In this document: positions 49,601 to 61,255 of the stretch, piece by piece
Layout: every line of letters starts with the position of its first letter
Position numbering within the stretch: the stretch's first letter is position 1
DNA from: Hirudinaria manillensis
Lineage: Eukaryota; Annelida; Clitellata; Hirudinida; Hirudinidae
Direction: 5' to 3'
Assembly (NCBI GenBank): GCA_034509925.1
Contig: CM067530.1
Coordinates: 5,100,501 to 5,164,500, forward strand
DNA length: 64,000 nt
The notes under the pieces: model-generated
The model's database searches: none
What the model was told of the DNA's origin: nothing
The model's input: the letters and a program-made list of their open reading frames with translations, nothing else
Made by a program: the position numbers and the translations under genes

Positions 49601-49748
49601 GTCAAGAGAGGCGTGGTCGAAGTTAAGGTGAACCTTCGTGTTTGAGAAAATTAATAAATAAATAATTTGTTGCGTTTATTTTCCTTTCCAGGGCAAAGGA
49701 GCAATGATGACTTACTGGTTGGACGGAAAAGCCTCAAATGAGAATTAA
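46642..49748 (+). CDS. NIT-domain membrane guanylate cyclase, paralogue 1
   Basis: Exons 46642-47012, 47074-47777, 47836-48071, 48132-48269, 49003-49174, 49243-49341, 49539-49627, 49692-49748; 621 residues. Order: short Ser-rich cytoplasmic start, membrane segment at about 55-76 ([16 protein letters not shown]), extracellular all-helical NIT-type sensor (about 77-358), second membrane segment (359-380), dimerisation helix ending [12 protein letters not shown], then the cyclase domain from about 438. There is no kinase-homology domain. Cyclase landmarks: first metal Asp kept in FSDIVDF (Asp445); guanine-contact Glu485 in VETIG and Cys556 in RYCLFG kept; Asn563 and Arg567 in NTASRM kept; but the second metal Asp is Ser489 (GSVY instead of GDAY). 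NIT-GCs have been linked to nitric oxide or nitrite responses in marine invertebrates; the ligand here is inferred. Ser489 predicts weak or no homodimer activity. Confidence 0.85.
48270..49002 (+). other. Enlarged intron of cyclase 1
   Basis: 733 bp, against 65 and 58 bp for the same intron in the other two cyclases. No exon or recognisable mobile element is seen inside. The acceptor (CAAG at 48999-49002) is the same as in the paralogues. Confidence 0.6.
49003..49341 (+). repeat. Homogenised cyclase tract, copy 1
   Basis: Exon 49003-49174, its 68-bp intron and exon 49243-49341. Nearly identical in DNA to 52116-52464 and 62948-63286, including most of the intron, while the exons on each side are strongly diverged between paralogues. 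Confidence 0.9.
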
Positions 49749-50362
49749 AATAAATCAGTCGAGATCAGAGCTAAAGTCAGTCCTAAAGTTGAAAACGTTA
49801 TCATTTAAATTCATGACTTGAAATTCATAAACAAATATTACAAATAAATTTTGACTCATTTTTGAAAGAAATTCAGAGCTGAACCAGATTAATCACACAT
49901 TATAATCATACAGTGTAAAGCATGCAGTGTAATCACACCGTTTAGTATTGTCATTCTAAATACATCATAGCTTTTACTTAGATTTCAGGAATAATTTAAG
50001 TTCGATGAGTCAAGAAGCATTCAAATGATTTCCGTTTCCATTGAATTGCAACGAGTGTCAACGAGTTCATTGTCATGAAGTTCGTAATTAGATTCAGTCG
50101 AGTACTCGATTATACCAGCATATAATTGCAAAGAAAAAGTAGCGTTCAATACCATTACAGGAGTTAACGAGAATACGAACCGAGTGGATACCATGTGTTT
50201 CGCAAACGCAGACAAGTCCTTCAGACTAACCGTCTCTCACAACGACAATTTTTAAAAGTTAATTTGATGCTCTAACAGTATAAATACATTGAATTACGGT
50301 CGAATAAAATTCAGATAATTAAATATTTCTTTGAAATCGGAGTGTTGGAAAGTTTCGCTACG
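49749..50362. other. Intergenic between cyclases 1 and 2
   Basis: About 0.6 kb; no gene. Contains the TATA-like sequence described at 50279 and presumably the promoter of the second cyclase. Confidence 0.5.
50279..50286 (+). promoter_or_regulatory. TATA-like box of cyclase 2
   Basis: TATAAATA about 77 bp upstream of the ATG at 50363. Placement fits a start site near 50310 with a leader of about 50 nt. Sequence match only. Confidence 0.4.
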
Positions 50363-52862
50363 ATGCTCGCTTTAAAGCACAATTTGAAGATTCTCTTTAT
50401 TGACATCAATTCATCCTCGATTTGGGGAAGGTCTATCCAAAGATTTCGTTTAGTCGGGTTGCCATCGATTCCCGTGGTGATCGTCATTGCAGTTTGCTCG
50501 TGGCAACTGGTTAGTTATCGTAAAACTATGGCTGGCTACAGAGGAATGTATGACAGGGCGAAATTCAGGTACACCGTTGCACAACTCATAGCTAAACTTG
50601 ACGAAGAGAGGTCAGCCTTTGCAAGAGACATATTATTGAAGCCCAATGACAGTTCAAGGTAGGGATGTTTAAAATTTTGAATATTTAATGAGTTAATATA
50701 TCCCAAGGAGTAAACCCCTGAGAAGGTCGTTAACATTATTTATGCTTAACTTAATTGAAAGTTTTAATTTTTTCTTAAACTTAATCGAAATGAACAGGGA
50801 ACAGATGCAATCATGTGTCCGAAATAACAACACTGAGATTTCCGAAGCTATCGAAAATACAGACGACATTTTGGCCACTTTTCTTAAAATTCCCTACATT
50901 CCCTCAGAGGATGACATTCAAAGTCGAAAGAATGATGAAATCAAAAATGTTTACAACTCAACAGCATTCGCAGTACTCCTTGAAAAACTCAGGTATATGA
51001 TGATGAGCACTGGTCCCAGCAACTGCGAAACGAAATTTCAACTTCTTTTGGTTTCCTATACGCAGGCAATTAAGTTGTCAATACTCATTTCTCCGAATTT
51101 TTACGAGTCAGAACTTTCCAAACTGACATTTATGCACGTGTTTGCTCTTCAACATGCTCTCGAAACTCACGAACACATGTCCAGCCTCTGCCATTTAGCC
51201 TACGAGTATTTCACTTACGGCAAGTTCATAAAACTGGAAACGGAAATCGATTTTGTGATGAACGTCAGCACTGCCTTCGAAGCTCGTGACTTGATGCTGT
51301 CTTTAGACGATTCAATATCGGTCCTGTATCGTAGGCTGTTGCTGAATCAATCGTTTCCGGTCAAAGAATTCACGGAGATTACTTACGACATCGTGGCGGG
51401 CAAACAGGTCAACTTGTCATTTTCACAGTGGTACGACATGTGCAGAAGTGTAGCAAAATTCAACGAATATTTTGAGGACGAATTGTCAAAGAAGACCAGA
51501 ATGGAAGGATTCGATGTTGAGTGGAGAAACTGTGTTGCCGGTAAGAAATCGTCCCTTGAATGAGATTCCTTGACGTATTGAAAATCATAAGATCGGCATT
51601 TCAGGAATAATTTTTTATTCTCTGGTGATCTTCGTCAACATTCCGGCGTTTGCTCTCATTTTCATGAACTCGGAAACGACTGTCAGAAATCTCAGGCAAT
51701 TTTCATCACTTTTTCAAAGCCAAGTCGACAAATTGGTCGAGGAAAAGGTTAACTCTGAAATGTTGTTGTGTGCTATGCTTCCAAAGACGGTGGCACGCCA
51801 GTTGACCGTGGGAAAGACCATCGAAGCTGAAACATTCGAGGTGAAAATTATACTAATGTGTTATAGCTCCAAAGTGCTAATAAATTTCACAAATTTATAA
51901 CCATTTCAGAGCTCGACGGTTTATTTCAGCGATATTGTGGATTTCAATGAAATCATTCTCAACAATTTGGAAGCAATACAAATCGTGGATCTACTTAATA
52001 ATTTGTATACTCTTCTCGATTCGAAAATTGAATGCTTTGACGTATATAAGGTTACATTTTTGCGCTTCCTAAATAAGTCATGTCCTAAATAACAATTTAT
52101 ATACATTTTTTCAAGGTAGAAACAATAGGAAGCGTGTACATGGTGGTAAGTGGAGTTCCAGAAAGAAATGGTCAGCAACACGTGATTGAAGTGGCAGACA
52201 TGTCCCTCGACATCTTGGAGGCCATTGATCGTCAGACATTTCCAGACGTTCAACGCAAGGTGGAACTTAGAATAGGCATCCATACAGGTTGTTGAGTTGA
52301 AGAATCTTAGAGGAGCTGAGAGGAGATTAGAGGAGTTTAGAACGGTGATTGGTTCAATATCGCAGGGCCTTGTGTGGCAGGAGTGGTGGGTAACAAGATG
52401 ACGAGGTACTGCTTGTTTGGAGACACTGTCAACACCGCTTCCAGGATGCAATCCACTGGAGCAGGTGTAACATGCACAATAATATATCATATTATCCTCA
52501 ATAGATTCACAAAAATATGTTGCCTTTTTCGCAGCTTCCCGAATCCATCTGTCGGAATCAACCTTCCAAGAACTGAATGCGGCCAACAATTACATTTTAC
52601 AGAAGAGAGGAACTACCGAAGTCAAGGCAAATATTTATATTTGTAATATAATTTATATTAAGATCATCTCAAGGAATCTTGTGACGATGGAAAAACAATT
52701 TTACTTTTGCAATTTTCAAAACCGTTTTGCTTCGGTTTTGACAGAATGAGTAGAGTTCCAATAATGAAAAGCAAATATAGAAAAATTCAAAAATATTATT
52801 TCTACGTTCAGGGAAAAGGCCTTATGGTCACGTATTGGCTCTCTGGAAAAAGACAACAATGA
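50363..52862 (+). CDS. NIT-domain membrane guanylate cyclase, paralogue 2
   Basis: Exons 50363-50658, 50798-51540, 51605-51840, 51910-52050, 52116-52287, 52366-52464, 52535-52626, 52812-52862; 609 residues with the same phases as paralogue 1. The ATG at 50363 is the first in frame after the TATA-like box. Topology is again membrane segment ([15 protein letters not shown]), NIT sensor, membrane segment, dimerisation helix ([11 protein letters not shown]), cyclase. The first metal Asp is kept (FSDIVDF, Asp433), the second is Ser478 (GSVY). Glu474 and the RYCLFG Cys remain. The N-terminal and NIT parts align with paralogue 1 only loosely, while two cyclase exons are nearly identical in DNA. The exon ending at 52626 uses a GC donor (GCAAAT). 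A 222-codon antisense frame on the minus strand is a shadow. Confidence 0.85.
52116..52464 (+). repeat. Homogenised cyclase tract, copy 2
   Basis: Matches 49003-49341 and 62948-63286 across both exons and most of the intron; the intron here is 10 bp longer owing to a short duplication (GAGGAGATTAGAGGAGTTTA). Confidence 0.9.
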
Positions 52863-53421
52863 TATGGATAACGGTGAAGAATTGGGTCGAATGGATTGCA
52901 TACTGAATGGGCCCTTGGAAAATATTTAGTGGCGCTTTTATTTATTTTTTAAGTTTGATGTGCGCTTAAATTATTAGTGCATCAATGTTTCTAAATAATT
53001 GCAAGCAACGACACTATAATAACGTTTCTCCCTTTTTCCTTTTGAAGAAATTAATTTTCCAAAATTTTTAATTCTTTTTAAAAGTTGCGAAATAAGGTTT
53101 TCTATTGTTGCCACGCATTCATCCTCACCAAATGGAAAAAAATTAGCATTGTGTCATTTTTGAACTGTCCCAACTTATTTACTATAATAAATAAATATAT
53201 TATAATAAATAAATATATCAACGCACGAGGTCGTACTGAAAAAGACCTTCGCTTTATATCGTTTGTTTAAATTCTAATGAGCCTCAACCATAGACCCAAA
53301 AACCATTCCTTTCGTGCACTTCAATTCAGTACATCTTTCACCTATGTATTAATAATTTATTACAAATACATACAAATTCTGTCCTATAAAAAAAAAAACG
53401 TTTATTTCATTGAAAGTCTGG
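52863..53421. other. Convergent spacer between cyclase 2 and EFL1
   Basis: No gene. The EFL1 poly(A) signal lies at 53401-53406 on the minus strand. A TAAATA run around 53185-53215 is simple AT repeat. Confidence 0.5.
53401..53406 (-). terminator. Poly(A) signal of EFL1
   Basis: TTTATT on the plus strand reads AATAAA on the minus strand, starting 16 nt beyond the EFL1 stop codon (53422-53424). Confidence 0.5.
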
Positions 53422-56400
53422 TTATTTGTTCTTTTTCAAGGTTCTCTGCTTTTCACCGAACTCGACAAGCTTCTCAGTAGTTCTTAGGCCCTTCCTCCTC
53501 CTGATATCGTTCATATGTTTCCTTGCGACATTCTCAGAGTCTGCTTTTTCACCAAAATGAGTATATTCCTCGTCAGTCGTTGGTACCCAAAAAGGGTCAA
53601 TGTCAATAACCTGCGACCAATCAATAATTAACGTACCTCCAAATAAATAAATAAATAAATAATTCAAAATGCAAACCTCCCAGTGGCTAAACTTCAACTG
53701 TGGCATAGCTAGACCACTGGTTTTTTTACGAAACTCTTCTGCAAATCCAAAGCTTTCGATGACAGGTAAAACAGCAGAAACATGGAATGTTGTTGATCCC
53801 TCTTTCATTTCTTCACTTAACACTCTTCCATGCCTCTTACCAAGTACTCCGTACATCTTTCCTTTTAAGAAATAAATACTAACTCATCCAAATTTGTCGA
53901 ATAAAATTATTTGAAGAAAATGAGATTACAACCCAAAACTTCAGCTGTGGTCTGAATGACGCAGGTGTACATGGCCCACATGAGCCTCTGTGGTTGATTC
54001 TGGAATGCTCGTTTGCAGCACTCCTTCATGCACGATATTAACGATCCTTTGAATTGCGTAGGAGCTCTACGATCACAGATTGTCTCTTGGATTTCAACAT
54101 CATCTTCTTCTTCTCCATCTCGTTCATCTAATTCTCCATTTTGGACACTTTCATTTTCCAGTTGTTCTAGACTCTGCTTCTTACCTATTTCAATCCAGTT
54201 TTCAACAATAAAACAAACACCAAACATAGGCTCTTCACACAAGGGGCCTGCATTTGTTGCTACTTCAAACCCATTAATTATGGACCTGTCCATGCTTCTC
54301 AATCTTTAAAATAAATAACTTATGATAAAAAATTGTAAATATCTTTAAATTAAAACAAACATTTAATGACCTTTCTATAAGAGAATTGTCAGAACACTTG
54401 GCCAAATCCCAGAAGGAAGGTCTATCATATTCAGGAACTCTGTTGATGAGAATGTTTGAACAAACTCTTCTAGGATCGACAGACCACAAATTGTCCACGA
54501 AATCTCCCTCGATGTCCATATCCTCTTCGAAAAGCTCGCTCAACTTATTTTTCAAAATATTCAATGCAGTCAAAGTTTTGTTATCGATTGCTTCTGTTAA
54601 CTTTCCTGAGCTAATCTTTCTGGTGCAAAGTTTCAAGAGCTGAGAATTGTCGGCAAGAACTTTGACGATCCTTTCCGAGAGAGGCAAGGCTCTCACGACG
54701 AGTTGCCAAGAATCGGAAAGCAAAGTGGCAGACTCGGACTCCTCCCGGTTATTCTTCAATTTCACGGATGATAACTGATCGGCAATGTTCTCGTTTACTC
54801 TGTCGGTAGTCGGAGGAAGTACGATCGTCTCTCTAAATGGAACCGTGGGCGACGATACAGTGATGTCTATCAAAGCAAACCTAGAAATAAAAATGTTTTT
54901 CACTTTCATGTGAATAACAATTTACTATGTTATTGTATCATGATAAAACCTCTGTCTGAGATCATCAAGACATTTCTCTAAATGGACCTCTCCTGATGTC
55001 ACCAAAATATGTTCCCCTGTCTCCTTAACAAACACTTCCACACATGGATCTGACTGATTCAGAAGCTTCAGACCGTGGACCAGCTTGTCAAGATCACCTA
55101 AAAATAGAATTTATTTACACAATCCAAGCCAATCCAATATGTCTTTAATAGTTTAGTACTTGTGAATTTTGGTTCCACTGCAACTCTGACAATTGGTGAA
55201 ACTTCTTGGAAAAGATCAGTGAATGGGGGACAGAATAAATTGTCTGACAATGATGCAGACTTGAAAACCAACTCTTCTAAACCACCAATGCCTTGAGAAA
55301 TTAAAAAAAAAAAGCTTTGGTAATAAATCATGATAAACACTAATGAAGGCAATGATAATTTGTAGGCAACAAATAATAAATAATGAGGTAGGAAAGATAA
55401 ATGGCTTGTGTCGTACCAAAAATATTTCCTGCGGGGACCTCGTCAAGACAATCCAGATCCCTTCCCATCAATAGGTACAAATCCTTCACTTGAATCTTCA
55501 CCACATTCAAGCTCTTCAATTTTTCATCATCCTTTGATGATAATTTTTAATTATAAAATAGTTATGGATTTATGGTGAATTATTTAAAATACCTATACAC
55601 ATATATAAATATATTCTAGATACACAGAAAATTATATTATGTATCCTTCAAGGGATATACATATATATTAAAACAGATAATGGAAAACCTTCAGATCCAC
55701 GTTCAAGAGGTTATTGGGATCGTGCCTCGGACCAAGTACGTACAACCACTGTCCCTTCCTGATGCTTCCGCTAAATATTCTGGCAAATGCAATGAAAGTC
55801 GTGCTTTTTTCGTTTACAGTTTTGGTCTCAGTTTGGTTCTGTTCAGAATCTTAGTTGGACAAAAGTTAATGATGAGCAAAGAATCATTTTGCTAGAAGTT
55901 AATAAAAGCTCTTACCAAAGGGAACCACGGTGCCAGACGAACCCAAACCGTCGGTCTTGCCTTCATGTCTTCTCTTGAGAATTGCTTCCCTTTTGGCAGA
56001 TCTTTCTTCAGCCGTCAAAGGCCTTCAAAAAGTACATAAAGATCATATTTACCGAAGATATGTATATATCGAGTGCCAAACGTACTTTGGTTGATTCTTT
56101 GGCAAGAATTTTGTTTCAAATGGAAACATTTTTGAGATGAAGATGACTGTAGGGGAGCTGTGTGAAGCACTGCAGTTTGAGATATCTGTTTTTTTGTTAA
56201 AAAATCAATTCATTCATTATTTTAAGTGAGGATGTAAGATTCAATATGTTTTCTTTGAATAAACCTTCTTTGAGTGACATTGTTTCAATTGGAACAGAAT
56301 CAATGGATGCATTTCCCTTCAAGAATGTCAACACTCTTTCCTCTGGAATGCTCAGTGGGTTTGGAAGAAGCTGGCAGACCATTTCTTAATAATAATAATA

Positions 56401-58471
56401 ATAATAATAACAACAATAAATAACAAACTCATTTGAATTGTTTACATATTCATAAAATCTCACCAAGCACAGAACTTGAAAGTGGTAGCCATTGACTGAA
56501 AATGGAGTGCAAAGTTGTTTTTGGATCATTATGCTTTACAACAACTTTCAGGCCTAAAGTTTCAACAATTTTCTTGACCAAAGATTCATCTCTATAAAAT
56601 GCAGGAGTTAATTTTAGATGAATTTTAAAGTAAAATTGAAGTCAACATATTTATATTTAAATCATCCTCACCTCTTATTACAAACACAATCATAAACTTT
56701 CCATATATTGTCAAGAATCAGTTGAACAAACAATGTCTTTTTGCCTTTGCTCTGAATAGACATAAATTAGTGATGCATTCCAAGCCTGAGAAATGTATGA
56801 CTAAATGCAATGCAATTTAAAAATACCTTTGCTCCCTTTTTTACTGATTTGGATTTTGGATCCAAATAAAAATCTCCCCATAAAGTCTTGTTCAGAACTT
56901 CAAAGCTTACACCCAATTTTTCAGCATATAGAGCAGCAAAGGTGGAAATCCTGAAATAGGTTGTTGAATTAAATTAAGTTAAAATAAAATATCTTTAATT
57001 GATGTAATACCTGAATCCCCAGCCATCTGTGGCACTGCTAAATACCACGTTTCCCTGATCAGGTGAGAAATAGAGTGTGGAATCGTCGAGATCTTCAATT
57101 CCCGTGTCCCATTCGTTCAAGTCAAACTGAATTTATCATAAAAGTATTATCAACAACACAAACACACTGAATAAACAATCGAAAAGGACAGCTCAAATGG
57201 AAATGCATCCCATTATTTGAATTGTTTAGATTAAGAAATGAAGCAAGTGAGCAAACACAGATAGTTCAAATAACAATTAACTTGGTGGTTTATTACCTGG
57301 TTTCTTCGTTCTTCGTGATTTTCTTTCTGAGTCTCCTGGAATAAATTCAATTTTATGAGAAAGAGTTTCATAATAAAATCATAAAATTTAACAACTATAA
57401 AAAAATGAATTCAAACCTCCTGAGATGACTTTGCAAGTACATCACTTGTAAACAACTCTCCTCTAAGGGCATTGATCTAAAGTGATTGAGTCCAAGGATT
57501 AATGAAATTATGAAATGAACCATTTTCTTAAATCAATAGCAACCTGCTCAAACAGTTGTGTTAATTTGATTTCTGCCTCCTCTGGGGACATCTTCAGTTC
57601 GAGGATGAGGCGATCTAATTTATTCAGCACTAGAACAGGTTTGATGTTCTGAATCCATGCTTGTCTTAGCACAGCTTGAGTCTGGTATGAAGGCATTTAT
57701 GGCATTATTAAATGCATAATAAGGAATATTTATCTTTGCTAAATTTGTTAAGACTATAAACTAACTTGTGGGCAAATGCCTTCTACGACGTCAACAAGAA
57801 TGATTGCACCGTCACAAAGACGGACCACAGTAGACACTTCACTGTAGAAATCAATGTGCCCTGGAGAATCTATTAAGTTGACAAGATATTCCTCCTGTCC
57901 CCCTTTTAAGATAAAATCATTTTAATGACATGTAAATGTAACATGTAAAATGTATATTGTAAACATAAACTAATCATACTTGAAACATAATGTAGAGAAA
58001 TAGCACTGGACTTCATGGTGATTCCTTTCAATTGCTCATCCTCTCTACAATCCAAATATCTCAACTGCAAACAAAATTAAGCCAATTAAAAACAAACTGC
58101 AGTTTTTATTCAACACTTATCTAGTCTCTCAAAAAGTTTTGCTAATAAATTCAAATGCTGATCCAAACCTTTCCTGCCAATTTTGGTGATATGATGCCGT
58201 TGCTGGAAATCAGATTGTCCGCTAATGTTGTTTTGCCTTTAATTGTAATAAACTTATGAATAGAAGTCGAGTTACGAATTATTGGTAAGTATAATATTGG
58301 TTGGTACATGTTATATCATTATTTGGAATTTCAATCTGACTTTATTTTTAATATTAGATGCAATTATGTAATTCACATACCATGATCTACATGTGCCAGA
58401 ATGCAAACGTTCCGTATGTGAGAGGTCTTTTTTTGAAGACGGCATATCGTTTCAACATTTACTCGATTCAT
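53422..58471 (-). CDS. EFL1: Elongation factor-like GTPase 1 (ribosome maturation)
   Basis: Twenty-two exons (5'->3'): 58471-58381, 58236-58169, 58064-57980, 57902-57766, 57681-57544, 57476-57417, 57335-57297, 57126-57011, 56950-56827, 56751-56672, 56591-56464, 56384-56265, 56185-56086, 56022-55916, 55849-55689, 55531-55417, 55291-55160, 55097-54950, 54880-54371, 54303-53933, 53861-53677, 53610-53422; 3204 nt, 1067 residues (human about 1120). G1 AHVDHGKTT (26-34), switch GITMK, G3 DSPGH, G4 NKLD and G5 SATDG are intact, followed by EF-2-like domains II-V ([46 protein letters not shown]) and the C-terminal [10 protein letters not shown] / KQRTLKKNK tail typical of EFL1. EFL1 works in the cytoplasm with SBDS to release eIF6/TIF6 from pre-60S subunits. 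EFL1 rather than EF-2 is supported by the long insertions and the tail. Confidence 0.95.
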
Positions 58472-58747
58472 TTTGAGAATAAAGCGTATATAAAATCGTA
58501 ATTTAATAACCAATAAACTCTCAAAAGTCACTCAAATGACCGATTATTATTTAAGCAGTTAGCAAATGAAAACAACGTGCACAGATGTAAACAATAACGT
58601 AATGTGTAAATGAAAACTTAAATTATTATCTTGCTTTGCGAAGAAAAGCAATAATTTTAAAATGGTCAATAAAACTAATAAACTTTTAACTAATAAATTT
58701 AAAAATGAATGCAATTAAATCACATACAATGCATTTATGAAAATGTT

Positions 58748-59044
58748 TTAGGTTTCAACGGAGGCATTTTCCATATTTTCCTGGCATATTCTCAGGGAAA
58801 TGCCAAGTTCAGCAATTACAATGATGATGCTCAACGGTTGTTCGCTCAGCACATAGTTAAGACGAAAGTTGTAGTTCTTTGATCCCTCGATTCTAAAGAT
58901 TTTTTCAATAATCATTACTGTTGTTTTTATGCGAAATCATTGGAGGCCAGGTGCGAAACTATCGCTATTTTGGTTGTTGAACGTTGCAACGGTGGGTAGT
59001 CCTTTATTTAGCACAACGTTCTGCATTCTGATTCTTTTTGCCAT
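58748..59044 (-). CDS. Tiny unrecognised protein (68 residues)
   Basis: ATG at 59044; exons 59044-58983 and 58892-58748 join in phase 2 for 207 nt ending in TAA. The peptide starts MAKRIRMQNVVLNKGLPTVA and has a hydrophobic stretch (LSIIIVIAELGISL) before a polar end. I do not recognise it. It sits 277 bp upstream of EFL1 on the same strand, and its ATG is 23 bp from the divergent ATG at 59068. The alternative plus-strand frame over the second exon lacks a start. Support is the precise splice phase and open frame only, so it may be spurious. Confidence 0.35.
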
Positions 59045-59067
59045 GCCTTGCGGTAAATAGGAAATCA

Positions 59068-60789
59068 ATGGAGCACGTGAAAAGTTGTCTGACTCTAAAG
59101 TCTCTGCTGGAAATGAGTCCTTATCTTGGAGAAGTGGATTATTTGAGACTCGCTGCAAAACATTTGTTTTTGATTTACGTAAAAAACCATCCAAAGGTAA
59201 AAAATTTGTTGTTTGGAGAAGAGCCGGGTTCTGACAAAGTCGAATTAAACAAAATTATACTCGGATTTCCAACAACAAAAGAATTAGAAAACACGAACTT
59301 TGATTTCGGTCACTTTGCCGTTTTGTTCGTCTGCAAGGCAATTTGTGGACTGAGAGGAGAGTTCGGATTCCACGAATTGTTGGATAGAGATCTTATTGAT
59401 TCAGAATTGCAAGGAATATATAACAGTCGTGCCTGGATAGATGTAGGTTGGTTTTTCGAATATTCAAATTTAAAGATCACAGTTATGAGATTATGATAAA
59501 TAATTCTTCGAGGTCTTGCCTTCTACGTTTCCACGTTTAGAGAACTTTTAAGAGATAGGTCCACTGGTGAGAGTTTCAAAGATTTTTTAGTCGACAGGTT
59601 GTACATTTTATAGCTTTATTTGGAATTTAATTCTGAATTCATCATTTGATGTTTTATAGAGAAAAGTGGGGTAAGAAACTTTCAAATTTCTATCAATCAG
59701 AGCTTGCGGTTCTCCGGGATTTTCCGATATTCACTTCTTCCTCTGATGCCATCAAAAGAGATTTAAATCTCCTTCTGATGAAGGTTCATCTTCTCAACCC
59801 TAATCTTGTCAAGATCACTTTCGATCTAATCCACAAAAGTGAGGAAACCCTAATTGTCATAACGTCATTAAATTAACATGTCATCCAATAAAGTGGCCAA
59901 TTACAATTTAAAAAATCGCTCATGAATTTTTAGTGGTGCCAGACCTTGACCTGGAATTCTTGTCATTTCCATATTTGGGCGACCACTTAGACTGGACTTT
60001 GATAAAAAGTGAGGTGGAGGATGCCATTATGAAGCCATCGATTCCAAGCAACGTCTCCAAGTTTTCCTTGTTTGACATCGAAGAGTTCTATGGTGTTCAA
60101 GTTTTTGAATTCATCACAACAGAAGCCAAAGAACTCGGGTTATGGACTGGTAAATATCCAAACAATCACAGAATCTCCACAATTACTGATAGATGCAACA
60201 TGTCTTAATGTTGGAAGCACGACGAAAAACTTAATTTACATTGCTTTAATTTAATTCCATCATTTAATAATTAAATTAAAAACAATTCCTAAGCAAAAGA
60301 AACCCACAAAATACAATTTCTCCTCGAGATTATGATAAATCCGCGAAAATAATTACACGAACACAAATTCAGAAATAGTTCCTTAGCCCAAATTTCAAAC
60401 GTTTCTATCAAAAGCGATGCAAAAAATTGTCTTATTTGTCGTAACCAAGAAATTGCGCTCGTGTTGATTTAGGTGGCTTGGATCCATTAGTTTATAATTA
60501 CTTATAATTTGTATATTAGGTTGTTTTAGACCTATGGACTCTCAAACTTTCAAAAAGGAAGGTGGCTTGACTCAATTTGGTTGAGTCTTTCAACAATTTC
60601 CAATGCCTTGATATATGTTGATAATGCAAACGAGGAAATGGCTGAGAAAATAATTAATGTCAAATGACCTGCTCGAGTAGCATTCAAATCGGCAATACTT
60701 GCGTATGTTTTTCAGATTTCAAGAAGCCTTCACCAGATGCAAAATTTGCGGGGACGTCCTTTTGTGACAGAGTGGAGATCTCTGGTTAA
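59068..60789 (+). CDS. Unrecognised soluble protein (about 310 residues)
   Basis: Exons 59068-59446, 59513-59597, 59660-59838, 59934-60149 and, less surely, 60716-60789 ending in TAA; 933 nt. No signal peptide; one mildly hydrophobic stretch (FGHFAVLFVCKAICGL). The sequence is rich in helices (YLRLAAKHLFLIYVKNH, DLLMKV-like, FRELLRDRSTGESFKDFL) with paired acidic and aromatic residues (VPDLDLEFLSFPYLGD). I recognise no domain and no catalytic motif. If the ORF upstream of 59068 (from 58931, MRNHWRPG...) were a first exon, the protein would gain a hydrophobic leader, but the GTAAAT donor there conflicts with the open frame that continues through it. The final exon could be replaced by another frame at 60716-60952. 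Confidence 0.55.
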
Positions 60790-61255
60790 AGTTTGTCTGG
60801 TGAATGCCAAGAAACTAAGTCATAGAGAAATGGATGCGACTAAAAAGTCCAAACATAAAATCGTTATCATGATTTCCAAGATTCTTCGGTCTCTCACTTT
60901 CTATGTTAAGCATTTATGTGGTTCTAGTGAGAAGCATCGGTCTAAAAGTTAGCTGAAAAATTTCCATGAGTGATGCCATCGGCTCAACAGCTATTCTCAA
61001 TAATTATCACCTTAAGTAAAATATAAATTTTAAACAAAATCTTGTTTAAATAAATAGAAATAAAACGAGCAGTTAAAAACATTTCAAATTAAAAAGACTT
61101 AGAAGAAAAATGCCATTAATTCCACATCCAAGAGTATTTCGAAAAGTCGCAGCTGTGAGAATGTTTTTTCAAGAGCTCTTGAGAGGTGTTTTAAGTGGCA
61201 CCTTTTTCAAAGTTCATATAAAGATGAGGTCTTGACAAATTAGTTTTAGTCAAAC
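60790..61255. other. Intergenic upstream of cyclase 3
   Basis: An open frame continues over 60737-60952 in another phase and could be an alternative last exon of the preceding gene. Otherwise no gene is seen. Confidence 0.4.
61217..61223 (+). promoter_or_regulatory. TATA-like box of cyclase 3
   Basis: TATAAAG about 33 bp upstream of the ATG at 61256. If used, the leader would be only a few nucleotides long, so this may be coincidental. Confidence 0.3.

Noticed and set aside
51921-52589. 222-codon minus-strand frame
   Set aside because: Antisense to cyclase 2 exons; matching short frames appear opposite the other two copies because the DNA tract is shared.
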